Shown piece after piece: positions 45,935 to 54,303 of a stretch of DNA of 64,000 nt (position 1 is its first letter; every line of letters begins with the position of its first letter). A program made the translations under genes and the position numbers. The DNA lies in the NCBI GenBank assembly GCA_035358715.1, contig DAOPPX010000005.1, positions 13,918 to 77,917 of the forward strand, in the 5' to 3' direction. Source of the DNA: UBA8199 sp035358715. GTDB lineage: Bacteria; Verrucomicrobiota; Verrucomicrobiia; Limisphaerales; UBA8199. The notes beneath the pieces were generated by a model, which was not told the DNA's origin, ran no database searches, and saw nothing but the letters and a program-made list of their open reading frames with translations.

Positions 45935-46092
45935 TTGAACATGCCGCCCGGCAGGCCGGTTTCCCAGCCTTGCGGCCGATTCCAGGGCGTCTCTGACGCG
46001 TTTTCCGACTCGGTGGTGGCGCAGCCGCCGCCAGCCACCGCCGCCACGACCACCAGCAGCAGAAACACCCAGCGCAAACTGGAATCAACCAT
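45919..46092 (-). CDS. 57-residue predicted lipoprotein
   Basis: The minus strand from ATG 46090-46092 encodes MVDSSLRWVFLLLVVVAAVA then GGGCATTESENASETPWNRP. This is a lipoprotein signal with a GGGC lipobox and a short acidic mature part of about 33 residues. Its ATG lies two bases after the stop of the coiled-coil protein gene, so it is coupled to it. Function is unknown; it may anchor or regulate an envelope complex with that protein. Confidence 0.75.
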   Translation of the reverse strand: MVDSSLRWVFLLLVVVAAVAGGGCATTESENASETPWNRPQGWETGLPGGMFNQYPR

Positions 46093-46094
46093 CC

Positions 46095-46862
46095 TCACGA
46101 AGCGGGGTGGGCGGGAATAACGATGTCGCCCTCCATAACCTGTCCGAGTTCCCAACCGGGCATGACGTTGGCGATGCAGCGGTCCTTTTGCACGCTGCGC
46201 ACGACCACCTTGGCGACGAGCCGGCCATTGCGGTTTACCAGCAACTCGCCGCGCTCCAGGACGCCCTGGTCCTCGCCCACGTTGAGCACCACGAAATTCC
46301 ACTTCGGATCCGCCACCAGCACTTTGCCCTTCAGGGCCGCCGGCAGCGCCACGAAGAAGTTCGGGTCGCGGTACACGGAAAGCTCCGTGTCGAGCTTCTT
46401 GATCTTCTGGTTCAGGATCTTGTTCTCGGCTTCCGCCACTTGCAGGTTATCCTGGAGAGTCTTGAACTGTTTGTTCATGGCCAGGATCTGCTGGGGCGTG
46501 ACGCCGGTCACCTTGTAGGACGCCAATTCCGCCTGGGCATCGTTTCGCTCCTGGCGGGTCTTGTTCAGATCCTCGGTCAGCTTGTCGGCGCGCTTGGTTT
46601 GAGCGAGCAGATCAGCTTCCGCCTTGTCCCTGGCAGCCACCGTCGTCTCCAACTCTTCCTTGGTGTCCTTCAGCTCTTTGGTGCGGGTGTCCAGATCCTT
46701 CTTGGTAACCTTGTACTTGCCCTCAAATTCCAGGTGAAGCGCGGTCTCCCGGGCGAGGTCTGCCTGCAAAACAGTAATCTTCTCTTTGACCTTCAAGAAG
46801 TTCAGAACGCCCACCGCCAACCCGGCGAGTATGGCCACGATTAAGCTGATTCGAATCAACAT
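46095..46862 (-). CDS. Membrane-anchored coiled-coil protein with MreC-like C-terminal domain
   Basis: This 255-residue protein has an N-terminal membrane anchor (MLIRISLIVAILAGLAVGVL), a long charged coiled coil (about 25-160) and a beta-rich C-terminal domain. The latter contains LVADPKWNFVVLNVGEDQGV then LERGELLVNRNGRLVAKVVV, resembling the MreC beta domain. A periplasmic envelope or cell-shape role is inferred. It is followed two bases later by the small lipoprotein gene and preceded by a secreted protein gene. Confidence 0.75.
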   Translation of the reverse strand: MLIRISLIVAILAGLAVGVLNFLKVKEKITVLQADLARETALHLEFEGKYKVTKKDLDTRTKELKDTKEELETTVAARDKAEADLLAQTKRADKLTEDLNKTRQERNDAQAELASYKVTGVTPQQILAMNKQFKTLQDNLQVAEAENKILNQKIKKLDTELSVYRDPNFFVALPAALKGKVLVADPKWNFVVLNVGEDQGVLERGELLVNRNGRLVAKVVVRSVQKDRCIANVMPGWELGQVMEGDIVIPAHPAS

Positions 46863-46954
46863 GCTGCGGTGCTTGATTTAGTTATCGGGGCGAAATTAGG
46901 CGTTTCAGTCCGGCATGTCAACGCCCAAATCGGCCCAAAAACAAGCGGTCAATG

Positions 46955-47422
46955 TTACTCGTTTCGCTTCAAAACAACCAGCCAGGCGGTCGAATTCGGA
47001 GAGTTGCCCCCCAGAACCAGCATGTCCCCTTTCGGGAGGGCCTGTCTCCGCTTCATCACCTCTTTGCCCTTGCCGACGAGCAGGACTTCCACCTCGGACG
47101 TGCCGAGCTTGCTGAGCTTCACCTGGCATTTGTCGCTCAACGTGACCTCCCTGGTCGCGCCTTGCGCCACCTCGAAGTCCACCCGCTTGACCTCGTACCA
47201 ATTGGCCCATTTGAGCGGCAGGGATTTGAGCTTCTGGCGGATGCCAGGATTGACCGGCTGATACCTCTTGCCTTCCGGCGGTTTGCTGTCATCGGTGCCC
47301 CAGAGCAGGAATGCCTGCAGTTTCATGTCGGCCGCCTGCGCGCCGGACCCGGCGCCGGCCAGCAGCGCCAGCGCCAGTGGCAACCAAACGAGAGTGATCG
47401 CTGTCTTGAGTCTTGCTCTCAT
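46955..47422 (-). CDS. Secreted protein of unknown function
   Basis: This 155-residue protein has a signal peptide (MRARLKTAITLVWLPLALAL, cleavage after AQA) and a small basic mature domain (MKLQAFLLWGTDDSKPPEGK at its start). No family is recognised. The start at 47422 is preferred over 47443. It sits between an anti-sigma gene and the MreC-like protein in one direction, so it may be part of the regulon controlled by the ECF factor. Confidence 0.65.
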   Translation of the reverse strand: MRARLKTAITLVWLPLALALLAGAGSGAQAADMKLQAFLLWGTDDSKPPEGKRYQPVNPGIRQKLKSLPLKWANWYEVKRVDFEVAQGATREVTLSDKCQVKLSKLGTSEVEVLLVGKGKEVMKRRQALPKGDMLVLGGNSPNSTAWLVVLKRNE

Positions 47423-47461
47423 CAATGGCTCGATTGTACCCATCCTGGCGCTCTCCGCAAC

Positions 47462-47932
47462 CTACTTGTCGGCGGGATAAGAAAACCACACCAGCGTTGT
47501 GCCGGCCGAATAATCGCGGTAGGTGAACGCGCCGGCGTCGGCCAGAGCGAACTCCACCTCCGTCGCTGCCGACTGGCCGGCTGGCCGGGGGAGCATCAGC
47601 CCGGCGATAACCAGCAGGGCAACCGCCGAAGCGGGAACAAGGAACCGGCGAAACCCGGCCAGCCACGATTCCCGCGGGGCGGGTGCCGGCGCCGCGGCCT
47701 CCCGGCGCGCAATTTCGCGCTCGATCTTCGACCAGAAGAACTCGCGCGTCTCGGGCAGCCGAATGTCCGCCTCGAAACCAGCGAGGGCGCTGCTGGTATT
47801 GCGCAATTCCTCGGCCAGCGTCGCGGCGGCGCGGTCCCGGGCGGCCCAGTCGGCCACCTCGCGCGACTCGGCTTCGGCCAGCTCGCCGTCCAGCCAGGCC
47901 TGCAATTTCAACTGTGCATCATGATCCATCAC
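47462..47932 (-). CDS. Anti-sigma factor-like membrane protein
   Basis: This 156-residue protein starts MMDHDAQLKLQAWLDGELAE, an anti-sigma N-terminal helix pattern, but lacks the usual HxxxCxxC zinc site. One membrane helix follows (LVPASAVALLVIAGLMLP) and then a short periplasmic tail. It overlaps the sigma gene by four bases. It probably sequesters that ECF factor at the membrane. The missing zinc motif is notable compared with the other pair at 52911-54196, which keeps it. Confidence 0.78.
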   Translation of the reverse strand: MMDHDAQLKLQAWLDGELAEAESREVADWAARDRAAATLAEELRNTSSALAGFEADIRLPETREFFWSKIEREIARREAAAPAPAPRESWLAGFRRFLVPASAVALLVIAGLMLPRPAGQSAATEVEFALADAGAFTYRDYSAGTTLVWFSYPADK

Positions 47933-48528
47933 TTCGAATCCGGTTCCCTCAAATCGGCCAGCAGAGCGGCCAGCTTCCGGCGCGCGTAAAACAGCCGCGA
48001 CATGACTGTGCCAATCGAGCAGCCCATGGTGCGGGCAATCTCTTTATATTCCATGTCTTCAAATTCATTCAGCACCAGCACCGTGCGATGCTCGTGCGAC
48101 AACTGGCCCAGTGCCCGGTCTATCCGCTGGCGTAGCTCGGCGCGCTCCAGCCCGGCGGTCGGGTTGGCGGTCACCACCGGCATCTGCCGCTCGACGCCGC
48201 CCGACTCTTCGTCGAGAGCCTCGATGGACTCGACCCGCTGCCGCTTTTGCCGGCGCAGCTCGTCCAGGCAGAGGTTGATGACGATCCGCGTCAGCCAGGT
48301 GCCGAAGCTCGAGTCGCCCTGGAACTGGCGCAGCCGCTGCCAGCCCTTCACCCACGCCTCTTGAGAAAGATCCAGCGCTTCCTGTTCATTGCGCATCATG
48401 CTGTAGGCGCGCGCGTAAATCTTGTCGCGGTGCCGCGCGACCAATTCCTCAAACGCCGCCATGTCGCCCCGCTGCGCCGCGTGCGTCAGCGTTCGATCAT
48501 CGGCAGAGGAATGATCTTTGACGGCCAT
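47929..48528 (-). CDS. ECF-type RNA polymerase sigma factor
   Basis: This is a roughly 199-residue sigma-70 family protein with region 2 (LVARHRDKIYARAYSMMRNE then QEALDLSQEAWVKGWQ and GTWLTRIVINLCLDELRR) and region 4 (HEHRTVLVLNEFEDMEYKEI then ARTMGCSIGTVMSRL). It directs polymerase to stress or envelope promoters and is coupled to an anti-sigma gene. The start at 48528 is one choice; a TTG at 48561 is another. Confidence 0.9.
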   Translation of the reverse strand: MAVKDHSSADDRTLTHAAQRGDMAAFEELVARHRDKIYARAYSMMRNEQEALDLSQEAWVKGWQRLRQFQGDSSFGTWLTRIVINLCLDELRRQKRQRVESIEALDEESGGVERQMPVVTANPTAGLERAELRQRIDRALGQLSHEHRTVLVLNEFEDMEYKEIARTMGCSIGTVMSRLFYARRKLAALLADLREPDSK

Positions 48529-48567
48529 GAATTCGACGGCAGGGAAACTCCCCTTATTCAACCCGGG

Positions 48568-49230
48568 CTACAATTTCCCCTTGGTGGTGGGCAGCCGCCC
48601 GGCCATCCGCGGATCCCGCCGGCAGGCCGCATCCACGGCCTTGGCGAAGGCCTTGAACAGGGCCTCGGCGATGTGGTGCGGCTCCTCGCCGTAGAGCAGC
48701 TCCAGGTGCAGGTTGCAGCGGGCTTCGTTGGTGAAGCCCTGAAAGAACTCGCGGGCGAGGCCGAACCGGAACGCGCTGGACATGTCTTGTTTTCTCTCCG
48801 CCTTGCTGACGCGCCTGTAGGCAAGGGCGTTCATTCCCCGCCAGACCAGGCAAGGCCGCCCGCCGAAGTCAACCACGCACCGCGCAAGGCATTCATCCAT
48901 CGGTATATACGCCTCGCCGGTAAAAGGGTTGCGCGGGTCAAAACCGGCCCCATAGCGGCGAATGCCCTTCTTATCCCCCAATGCCCGGGCAAACGCCTGA
49001 CCCAGCGCGATGCCGCAGTCCTCCACGGTATGATGCGCATCCACCTCCAGGTCCCCCTGGCAGCACAGCTTCAAGTCCACCACCGCGTGCCTGGCAAACA
49101 AGGTCAGCATGTGGTCGAAGAAGGGTATGCCCGTTTGGATGGAGGACTGGCCGGTCCCGTCAATGTTCAGCGCGATCGCAATCCGGGTCTCTTTGGTTGC
49201 GCGGCGGATGTCTGCCCGTCGGGATTTCAT
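48568..49230 (-). CDS. hisB: Imidazoleglycerol-phosphate dehydratase
   Basis: This 220-residue enzyme has the metal motifs FFDHMLTLFARHA and DAHHTVEDCGIALGQAFARA in the first repeat and SKAERKQD with GEEPHHIAEALFKAFAKA in the second. It catalyses the sixth step of histidine synthesis. About a dozen residues (GFDPRNPFTGEA) are inserted before the conserved YIPMDE, making it longer than the usual 195-200 residues. It is not in a his operon here: hflX lies upstream and an ECF sigma gene downstream. Confidence 0.93.
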   Translation of the reverse strand: MKSRRADIRRATKETRIAIALNIDGTGQSSIQTGIPFFDHMLTLFARHAVVDLKLCCQGDLEVDAHHTVEDCGIALGQAFARALGDKKGIRRYGAGFDPRNPFTGEAYIPMDECLARCVVDFGGRPCLVWRGMNALAYRRVSKAERKQDMSSAFRFGLAREFFQGFTNEARCNLHLELLYGEEPHHIAEALFKAFAKAVDAACRRDPRMAGRLPTTKGKL

Positions 49231-49423
49231 CTTGGGACCATTTAACCAAATGCCCCCCGCCAACACAAAGCCCAAACCGCCATCGCGGCCGCTCCAGCGC
49301 CGCCAAAGGCGGAGAGGGCGTTGCGAAGCGGCGCGGTGTTTCTCATCGGCCCGCTCGATCAGTTGGCGGGCGGCGCTGTTCGCCTCGCCCGCAACCGGAG
49401 CCGGGCCGGCCACAGGCGCCGGC

Positions 49424-50722
49424 TCAGGCGACCTGCAGCTCGCGGACGACGAACGGGGCGAACTCCTCGTGGAGATGCGGCGGGATGCGGGCCTTGAAGC
49501 GGGCGGTCTTGCCGTTGTAGTTCCGTTCGACCACCTGCCCGACCTCATGCAGGCGCGCAATGACGCCCGACTGCTCGTGCGGCACGGAAAGCTCCATGAA
49601 CTCTCGGATAGGACGCAACTGGCTGCCCAACTCGGCCAGCAGGGCTGGAATCCCCTCGCCGGTGGCGGCGGAGATGGCTACCGCGCGCGGATGCCGCTCC
49701 AGGGAGCCCGCCAGCGTATCCAGGCGGCCGTTGAGCTGGTCAATCTTGTTGAACACCATCAAGGTCGGCTTGCCATCGGCGCCGATTTCCCTCAGCACCA
49801 CGTCCACAGCCTGGATCTGCGCTTCGGCATCCGGGTGGCTGGCGTCCACGACATGCAACAGCAGGTCCGCCTGAACCACTTCCTCGAGGGTCGCCTTGAA
49901 GGCCTCCACCAGCCCGTGCGGCAGCTTGCGGATGAACCCGACCGTGTCCGTCACCAGCACGTTCTGGTTCGTCGGCAGGCGCAGCCGTCGAGTGGTGGGG
50001 TCGAGCGTCGCGAAGAGCTTGTCCTCGGTCATCACCGCCGCGCCGGTCAGGGTGTTGAGCAGGGTGGACTTGCCCGCATTGGTGTAGCCCACAATCGAGG
50101 CCAGCGCCCAGTGATTGCGCTGGCGCTGGTTGCGCTGGAGCGAGCGCTGCCGACGCACCACTTCCAGCTCGCGCGCGATGCGGGCGATGCGATCCTGCAC
50201 CCGCCGGCGGTCGGTCTCCAACTGCGTCTCGCCCTCGCCCCCGCGCATGCCGATGCCGCCCTTTTGCCGCGACAAGTGACCCCAGAACCGCGTCAGCCGC
50301 GGCAGCAAATGCTGCAGTTGCGCCAGCTCGATCTGGAGCTTGCCTTCGCGAGTGCGGGCGCGCGCGGCAAAGATATCAAGAATCAGCGAAGTGCGGTCGA
50401 GAATCTTGCAGTTGAAAGTCTGCTCCAAACTGCGGCTTTGGGCTGGAGTCAGCTCGTCATCGAAAATGACAGTGTCCACATCCGCCTGTTGGCAGTAGCG
50501 AGCGAATTCCTCGGCCTTGCCCTTGCCGATGTACGTCGCGGCGCAGGGCGTTGCCATTTTTTGAATGCCATCTCCGACGACCTCAGCCCCCGCTGTGGCG
50601 GCCAGCTCGGCAAGCTCCTTAAGCGAATCGTCCAACTCCACCCCCCGCCGCGACTTAAGTTCGACCCCGATGAGGAACACTCTTTCCGTCCGGCGGTTTC
50701 TGATCTCGACCAGTGCTTTCAA
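49424..50722 (-). CDS. hflX: Ribosome-associated GTPase HflX
   Basis: This 432-residue protein has the HflX N-terminal domain (VFLIGVELKSRRGVELDDSL) and the helical linker GGIGMRGGEGETQLETDRRR. The G domain has Walker A GYTNAGKST (212-220), DTVGFIRKLP (G3) and NKIDQL (G4). It splits or rescues stalled ribosomes under stress. The first codon that fits the family is TTG (50720-50722); no ATG occurs between it and an upstream stop. Confidence 0.94.
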   Translation of the reverse strand: MKALVEIRNRRTERVFLIGVELKSRRGVELDDSLKELAELAATAGAEVVGDGIQKMATPCAATYIGKGKAEEFARYCQQADVDTVIFDDELTPAQSRSLEQTFNCKILDRTSLILDIFAARARTREGKLQIELAQLQHLLPRLTRFWGHLSRQKGGIGMRGGEGETQLETDRRRVQDRIARIARELEVVRRQRSLQRNQRQRNHWALASIVGYTNAGKSTLLNTLTGAAVMTEDKLFATLDPTTRRLRLPTNQNVLVTDTVGFIRKLPHGLVEAFKATLEEVVQADLLLHVVDASHPDAEAQIQAVDVVLREIGADGKPTLMVFNKIDQLNGRLDTLAGSLERHPRAVAISAATGEGIPALLAELGSQLRPIREFMELSVPHEQSGVIARLHEVGQVVERNYNGKTARFKARIPPHLHEEFAPFVVRELQVA

Positions 50723-51228
50723 CTCAGCGCGTTTGTCGCGTTCGCTCTCTTTCTATTTGTTATTGTGGGTAACATACCATGTCCCGGCCCGGCAGCAAAG
50801 CGGTTTCTGTCCGTTGCCTCCCTGTCCCAGCGCGTACGCATGAAGCTGCCGGAGGAGCGCGGGCATCTTGCCCGCTTGTCCGGTCCGCAATCCGCAAAGC
50901 GGGCAAGATGCCCGCGGTCCGCCGACAGCCTCAGAACTCCCGGCCTGGCAAATAGCCGCCATTACCCCGGTGCCAGGCACTTGCCACCGTAGCCCCCCCT
51001 TGACTCCTCCGTAGTACCTCCGTTGCTCCTCCGTTCCACCTCCGACCGGCGGTGGGAGGAGGGACGGAGGAGGGACGGAGGAGGGACGGAGGAGGGACGG
51101 TATTGGGACGGGGAGGGGATGGGGAGGGACGGGTGGGGCGCGAATGAAGAAAATGGTAGAAGTGCCGTGTGGACAGTGGGTTGCCCATTTGTGGGGCAAA
51201 GTGGGTCAAATTGGCTCCATTCCCGGGA
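50723..51228. other. Intergenic region holding families III and I repeats
   Basis: This 506-base region has no supported gene. It contains a family III palindrome (50838-50920, 17-bp perfect arms at 50859-50875 and 50899-50915). It is followed by the inverted family I element (50935-51110) with a four-copy 11-bp GA-rich tandem. The remaining 120 bases up to the next gene are GA-rich and unassigned. Confidence 0.75.
50935..51110. repeat. Palindromic GA/CT repeat element, family I, copy 3 (inverted)
   Basis: The conserved flank (GCCTGGCAAA, then ATTACC and GCCACCGTAGC) leads into CT units GTTGCTCCTCC and GTTCCACCTCC, then the GC centre. Four identical GAGGAGGGACG units (51056-51099) follow. 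In this copy the GA arm has been homogenised and no longer mirrors the CT arm exactly. Confidence 0.85.
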
Positions 51229-52914
51229 TCAGGGAGTCGCGGGGGCGTTCGTCTGTCCGGGCTCGACGGGTTGGCGCCACACCCAGTCTCCCTGCTCCAG
51301 CCGGGGGAACGTGGCTTGAGTCCCGCGCCAGTCCTTTTCGGGCGGGCTTGGCGTGCCGTGGTCGTCCAAGCGGTTCGAGCCGACGGAATAGAGGACAAAG
51401 CCGCCACCGGCATCCCGGTGGTACTTGAGCTTCGCGCCGTTCGGCGCGAGCAGGTCAGCCGGCACCTGGTCCAGCCAGGCAGGGACCAAGGCCTCGAGCG
51501 TGTCCGGGTATTGGCCTTTAGCGAGGCGGAAACGTTCCAAAGCACAGGCGGCGGCGGCTTGCTGGCAGGCTGTCTGGAGGAACAGGGCCTGTTCGGCGGT
51601 GCCCGAGAAGGTCTCTATGAGCCTGGGCACCACGAAGACCAACAACAATGGGTCGGTGGCGCGACGAAGCTCAGCGTCGCTCCGGCCTTCCATCGAGCGG
51701 GCCAGGGACTTAAAGGCGTCCGCCCGCCGTTCGTAAAAGCGGCAAACCCACACCTTGTCCTGGTAAAGCCAGCCGGTGGGATAGAACAGGCGGAAGAGCC
51801 AGACCGGCCAGAGATCATCGCCGTGGGCGGAGCGCATCCTGTCGGCCATGGCTGAGCGCCCCCCATGCAGAAACGCCTGGAGCTGGTCGGCGAGGTTCAT
51901 GACCAGGAACGTCTCGCCGCGGACCGCGAGGCTAAACTCCGCCAGCAAGTCCATGTCGGCAAACCGTTGCTGCAGGGCGGCGAGCTGCGGATCCTTCCAG
52001 CGGCGGCAGGCCAATCCCTCCCACACGGGTTGCAGGCAGGACATGAGCATCTGGGCCCGGGCGCGGTGCGGCCTGTCGTAAGGCATTTGCCGCAACGAAT
52101 CGGCCAGGCGCAACGCCAGGAGGGTGTCCTGCAACGCGCTCTCGGGCTGGTCCTGGGCCAGCTCAGCGGCGGCGCGCAGGCAGAGAATCTGGGCGGCGTT
52201 CGGCAGTTCCTGTTGCCGAAGGTAATTGGGGAAAGTCAGGCCCAGCATGCCTCGGTCATAGGCAACCGGGTAACGTGCCTGAGGACGTTGGCTGGCCGCG
52301 CGCAGCACCGCCAGCGCCGGGTCGTAGCGGCTCGGCGCCAGCAGCACATTCTGCCAGGCAGCCAGGTCGGTGGTTTGCTGGAACGCCCAACTGGCGGGTG
52401 GGGGGTAGTCATCGCCCTCGGCCCCGAGATAAAAGGGAAGGTCCTCACGGCGCGGAAGCTTCTGGGATTGAAGCTCCGCTTCGGCGTAGCCGAGAAGTTC
52501 AGGCACGCCGGGCGCCAGGGCGAAGTTCTGGTCGTCCGGCACCGGCGGCGGGATGATGGATGAAAAGTCCAGCGATTCGCCGCGGGCCGCGGCTTCCCGC
52601 TGCAGGGCGGCCCAGGCCCGTTTGCCGCGCCAGTTCTCCTCGGCGTAGAACAGCACGATGACCGAGACGATCCCGGCCACCAGCCAGCCGTAAAAGCGAA
52701 GGGCGCGGCGGGTGCAGAACCAACGGAAACCATGCCGCCAGGCGGCGAGGGAGAGCACCGCCAGCAAGGCCAACGCCAGGGCGGCGAGGATATACACGAT
52801 CTGCAGGAGGTGGCAGTTCACCACCCAAGTCACGAGCAAACCGAGAACGACGACATCGAGCGCGCCGATGATCCAGCGCTCAAGGCGTGAGGAAGTGGGA
52901 TTGGCGGGGTTCAT
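51229..52914 (-). CDS. Large membrane-anchored protein with GspG-like C-terminal segment
   Basis: This 561-residue protein has three N-terminal membrane helices (about 14-110) and a long soluble domain. Near the C-terminus is CALERFRLAKGQYPDTLEAL then VPAWLDQVPADLLAP, a pattern seen in secreted pilin-like/GspG-type proteins of Planctomycetota and Verrucomicrobiota. Its function is unknown. It overlaps the anti-sigma gene by four bases and is the last gene of a sigma/anti-sigma/effector operon. It may be the main output or a third control component of that circuit. Confidence 0.7.
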   Translation of the reverse strand: MNPANPTSSRLERWIIGALDVVVLGLLVTWVVNCHLLQIVYILAALALALLAVLSLAAWRHGFRWFCTRRALRFYGWLVAGIVSVIVLFYAEENWRGKRAWAALQREAAARGESLDFSSIIPPPVPDDQNFALAPGVPELLGYAEAELQSQKLPRREDLPFYLGAEGDDYPPPASWAFQQTTDLAAWQNVLLAPSRYDPALAVLRAASQRPQARYPVAYDRGMLGLTFPNYLRQQELPNAAQILCLRAAAELAQDQPESALQDTLLALRLADSLRQMPYDRPHRARAQMLMSCLQPVWEGLACRRWKDPQLAALQQRFADMDLLAEFSLAVRGETFLVMNLADQLQAFLHGGRSAMADRMRSAHGDDLWPVWLFRLFYPTGWLYQDKVWVCRFYERRADAFKSLARSMEGRSDAELRRATDPLLLVFVVPRLIETFSGTAEQALFLQTACQQAAAACALERFRLAKGQYPDTLEALVPAWLDQVPADLLAPNGAKLKYHRDAGGGFVLYSVGSNRLDDHGTPSPPEKDWRGTQATFPRLEQGDWVWRQPVEPGQTNAPATP

Positions 52915-53540
52915 GCGACAGTGGCTCCCGCGCGGCTGGGCTGCGGCAGGATGGTAAAACAGGTGCCAAGCGGCGCGCCTGCGGTGGGCTTCGACGGAGG
53001 ATTTTCACTCCGAGGGCGGGCCCGCTCGGGCTTCCGCGAAGAGGCGGGAGCCCGGAGTTGCGGGCCAAGCTCGCCCGCCATCAGTTGTTCGGTGGTCTTC
53101 AGGGCTCGAAGAATCTCGACTGGCGAGACAACCGCCATTGGCTGAGGATTGGTCGCAATGTCCGGGGCGCTGAGGCGGAAGAGCAGCGCCAGGCCCCACA
53201 GCGAGGCAACCCCGAGAGCAGGCCGCCGGTTGCGCAAGAGCATTTCCCGAAGCCAAGCCACCAGGGCTGCCGCCGTTTCTCCGACGCCGGCCGGCTGGGC
53301 TGCGGCTTCCACGGCCCGCGTCCAGCGCGCCCGGAAGCCGGGGCTGGGTTCTGCCGGGCGATCAGCCAGCCAGCGCAGGCCGGCCGCCGCGGCCCGCAGC
53401 TCCTCGGCATACCGACGGCAATCAGCGCAAAGGGCGAGGTGGCCCTGGAGCCGGGGCGATTCCTCAGCCGCGACGCCTTCCGCCGCCCGGGCGCGGATCG
53501 CCTCGCGCCAGCGGCTGCAATCAGGACGGTTTGTCTTCAT
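52911..53540 (-). CDS. Zinc-finger anti-sigma factor
   Basis: This 209-residue protein contains HLALCADCRRY, the HxxxCxxC zinc anti-sigma signature, in its N-terminal part. A single membrane helix follows (ALGVASLWGLALLFRL), then a Pro/Ser/Arg-rich periplasmic tail. It should hold the neighbouring ECF sigma factor inactive until a redox or envelope signal releases it. The ATG at 53540 (MKTNRPDCSRW) is chosen over one at 53588, which would overlap the sigma gene. Confidence 0.85.
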   Translation of the reverse strand: MKTNRPDCSRWREAIRARAAEGVAAEESPRLQGHLALCADCRRYAEELRAAAAGLRWLADRPAEPSPGFRARWTRAVEAAAQPAGVGETAAALVAWLREMLLRNRRPALGVASLWGLALLFRLSAPDIATNPQPMAVVSPVEILRALKTTEQLMAGELGPQLRAPASSRKPERARPRSENPPSKPTAGAPLGTCFTILPQPSRAGATVA

Positions 53541-53566
53541 CGCTTCAGAGTCTTCGGGCTCGCAGT

Positions 53567-54196
53567 TCACATCTCTGTATCCCCCCACAGCTCGGAGAGG
53601 TTCAATCCGCGTTGGGCCTCGCGGAGGTTTTCCAGGGCGTAGTGCAGCCGGGACTTGACCGTGCCGACCGAACAGCCAAGCACAGCGGCAATCTCAGGCA
53701 GGGACGCATCCTCGAAGAAACGCAGCAGGATGACGCGCTGATGTTTCTCGGGCAGGGCTTGGAGGGCCTCCCGCAGCTTGCCGGCCGCCTCGTGGCGCAT
53801 GGCTTCTTCGGCAGGCGATGGGCCGGGGGCGGGCAAGTTCTCCTGGGCCTGGCGTCTTTCATCGGCCTCGGCCGAAGGCAGCGCGGCCAGCGGGATCGGG
53901 CGGGAGCGGGCGCGGCGCAGGGCCTTTTGGTGGCGATGCAGGAGAATCGAGAACAACCACGTGCTGAACCGGCAGGAGCCGTCGTAGCGCCCCAGGCTGC
54001 GCCACGCCTCGACCAGCGTTTCGGCAACCAAATCCTCCGCCGCGCCCTGGTCGCGTGCCAGGCCGCAGGCCTGTTGCAGCAGCCGCCCCTCGTGCTCCGC
54101 CGCCAGGCGGCAGAACGCCGCCGATTCCCCTGCTCGGGCCCGAGTCAGAAGATCCGCAGTGCCTGAGATGTCCGGGCGGTCGGCCGTGATGACCAT
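53567..54196 (-). CDS. ECF-type RNA polymerase sigma factor
   Basis: This 209-residue protein has region 2 (CRLAAEHEGRLLQQACGLAR then DQGAAEDLVAETLVEAWRSL, CRFSTWLFSILLHRHQKALR) and region 4 (LPEKHQRVILLRFFEDASLP then EIAAVLGCSVGTVKSRL). It leads a three-gene operon with a zinc anti-sigma factor and a large membrane protein. It is divergent from the PBP4 gene, so the 107-base spacer holds both promoters. Confidence 0.92.
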   Translation of the reverse strand: MVITADRPDISGTADLLTRARAGESAAFCRLAAEHEGRLLQQACGLARDQGAAEDLVAETLVEAWRSLGRYDGSCRFSTWLFSILLHRHQKALRRARSRPIPLAALPSAEADERRQAQENLPAPGPSPAEEAMRHEAAGKLREALQALPEKHQRVILLRFFEDASLPEIAAVLGCSVGTVKSRLHYALENLREAQRGLNLSELWGDTEM

Positions 54197-54303
54197 CTAT
54201 CTATCAATCCCGCTGGACAGTGGAAAGGTTCAAAGCCGGGGGCGCTAGCGGTCCCGCGTTTGGCGCTTGCCCCCGGAGCGGTTTGGCCACCACTCTCACG
54301 GGG

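Noticed and set aside
51056..51110. Coding tandem repeat protein
   Set aside because: The frames through this block are short and end in repeat sequence; the same block occurs in other intergenic regions.
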